From contig CAYSPM010000020.1 of NCBI GenBank assembly GCA_964432925.1, positions 1 through 24,866 of the forward strand: 24,866 nt of DNA. Reading direction: 5' to 3'. Within the stretch, counting starts at the first letter, position 1. Each line of letters begins with the position of its first letter. Made by a program: the position numbers and the translations under genes. This stretch comes from CAYNTC01 sp964432925. Its GTDB lineage: Bacteria; Planctomycetota; Phycisphaerae; Sedimentisphaerales; Anaerobacaceae. Below the pieces are notes generated by a model. It ran no database searches and was not told where the DNA came from. It worked only from the letters and a program-made list of their open reading frames with translations. Shown here piece after piece: positions 24,522-24,866 of this stretch.

Positions 24522-24571
24522 GGCGATATTTGTCTTTTCTTTGATTATTTAACTACCCTATCTTATGATGC

Positions 24572-24608
24572 GCGAAATGGAATGATTGTTCAGTTAATTT
24601 AATTTCGC
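24572..24608. promoter_or_regulatory. Operator-like inverted repeat in the pseudopilin leader
   Basis: GCGAAAT (24572-24578) and ATTTCGC (24602-24608) are exact reverse complements 23 bases apart, placed at about +35 to +70 relative to the predicted transcript start. It shares TTTCGC with the site at 22103. Confidence 0.35.
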
Positions 24609-24648
24609 ACGGTTTTTATCGTTTGAATTTAGCTTTTTGACAAAATAT

Positions 24649-24677
24649 AGTATACCAAAAAGCTGCTTTTTTTGCAA
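24649..24677 (-). promoter_or_regulatory. Sigma70-type promoter of the pseudopilin gene
   Basis: Minus strand TTGCAA (24677-24672), 17 bases, TATACT (24654-24649). The predicted transcript start near 24642 gives a leader of about 120 bases. Confidence 0.5.
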
Positions 24678-24866
24678 GATTGCCTTGTGCTATTCTCTCG
24701 GTACTGAGTAAACCTATGCTGCCTTACAGATAACCTGAATGAAGGACCAGACATCACCTCATATGTGGTAACACGCTACGAACGAGGAGTTGATAACATC
24801 ATCCCGTTTTTGCCATAAAACGGTTCGCGTTGCGGTTTTCAAGTTGGATGTAATTGCACATCGGGT

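Larger units (their letters stand above)
24522..24866. other. Right-end non-coding region with a coding-like fragment
   Basis: It holds the promoter and operator-like sites above. From 24708 to 24818 the plus strand has an open frame of 36 codons without a start, containing NEGPDITSYVVTRYERGVDN and ending IIPFLP before TAA. It reads like a protein end but I do not recognise it; it may be a gene relic. The last 48 bases show nothing. Confidence 0.35.

Noticed and set aside
1..24866. tRNA, rRNA, CRISPR array or intact insertion sequence
   Set aside because: Scanning by eye found no T-arm-like GGTTCRAATCC patterns, regular spacer-repeat arrays or full transposase genes; small RNAs cannot be excluded without a covariance search.

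Overview
The window looks like chromosomal DNA from an uncultured or little-studied planctomycete, most likely of the Phycisphaerae/Sedimentisphaerales type. The reasons are protein families, not a marker gene. There are two Tat-exported Gfo/Idh/MocA oxidoreductases around a DUF1080 protein, H-X9-DG pseudopilins next to a XylR-type AraC regulator, a fragment of a parallel beta-helix surface protein, and a GH57/DUF3536 protein beside malQ. No rRNA, tRNA, CRISPR array or intact mobile element was found.

Layout. (1) 2-3286, + strand: the 3' part of a GH57/DUF3536 alpha-glucan enzyme that enters from the left edge, then malQ (4-alpha-glucanotransferase); together they suggest glycogen or maltodextrin turnover. 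(2) 3311-3589, - strand: the tail of a degraded transposase. (3) 3590-7201, - strand: Gfo/Idh/MocA, DUF1080, Gfo/Idh/MocA, an exported set that fits 3-keto-glycoside processing. It has a recognisable sigma70-type promoter upstream and a terminator-like hairpin before the last gene. (4) 7202-8213: about 1 kb without genes, holding a palindromic repeat. (5) 8214-9584, - strand: a secreted pentapeptide-repeat protein. (6) 9585-11072: a rearrangement scar with a 5'-truncated beta-helix protein. (7) 11248-16073, - strand: plsC and cmk (overlapping), a GAF-SpoIIE phosphatase, and a large GT-C-like membrane protein. (8) 16205-18972, + strand: acylphosphatase, a second composite palindromic repeat that ends in a terminator-like structure, and an exported dipeptidyl-peptidase III-like metallopeptidase. 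(9) 19024-20401, - strand: an unrecognised membrane-anchored protein and a small conserved 'hydrolase'-type protein. (10) 21080-24521, - strand: pseudopilin, XylR/AraC regulator, pseudopilin, with promoter- and operator-like sites before both pseudopilins.

Most of the content is ordinary for this lineage. The points most worth a second look are: MalQ has Asp where the general acid/base Glu is expected; a transposase tail and a coding-scar junction are hidden in apparent intergenic DNA; a dispersed palindromic repeat family is present, one copy of which looks like a terminator; and a XylR regulator sits between two pseudopilin genes that share TTTCGC-type motifs. I do not see a clearly new multi-gene system.
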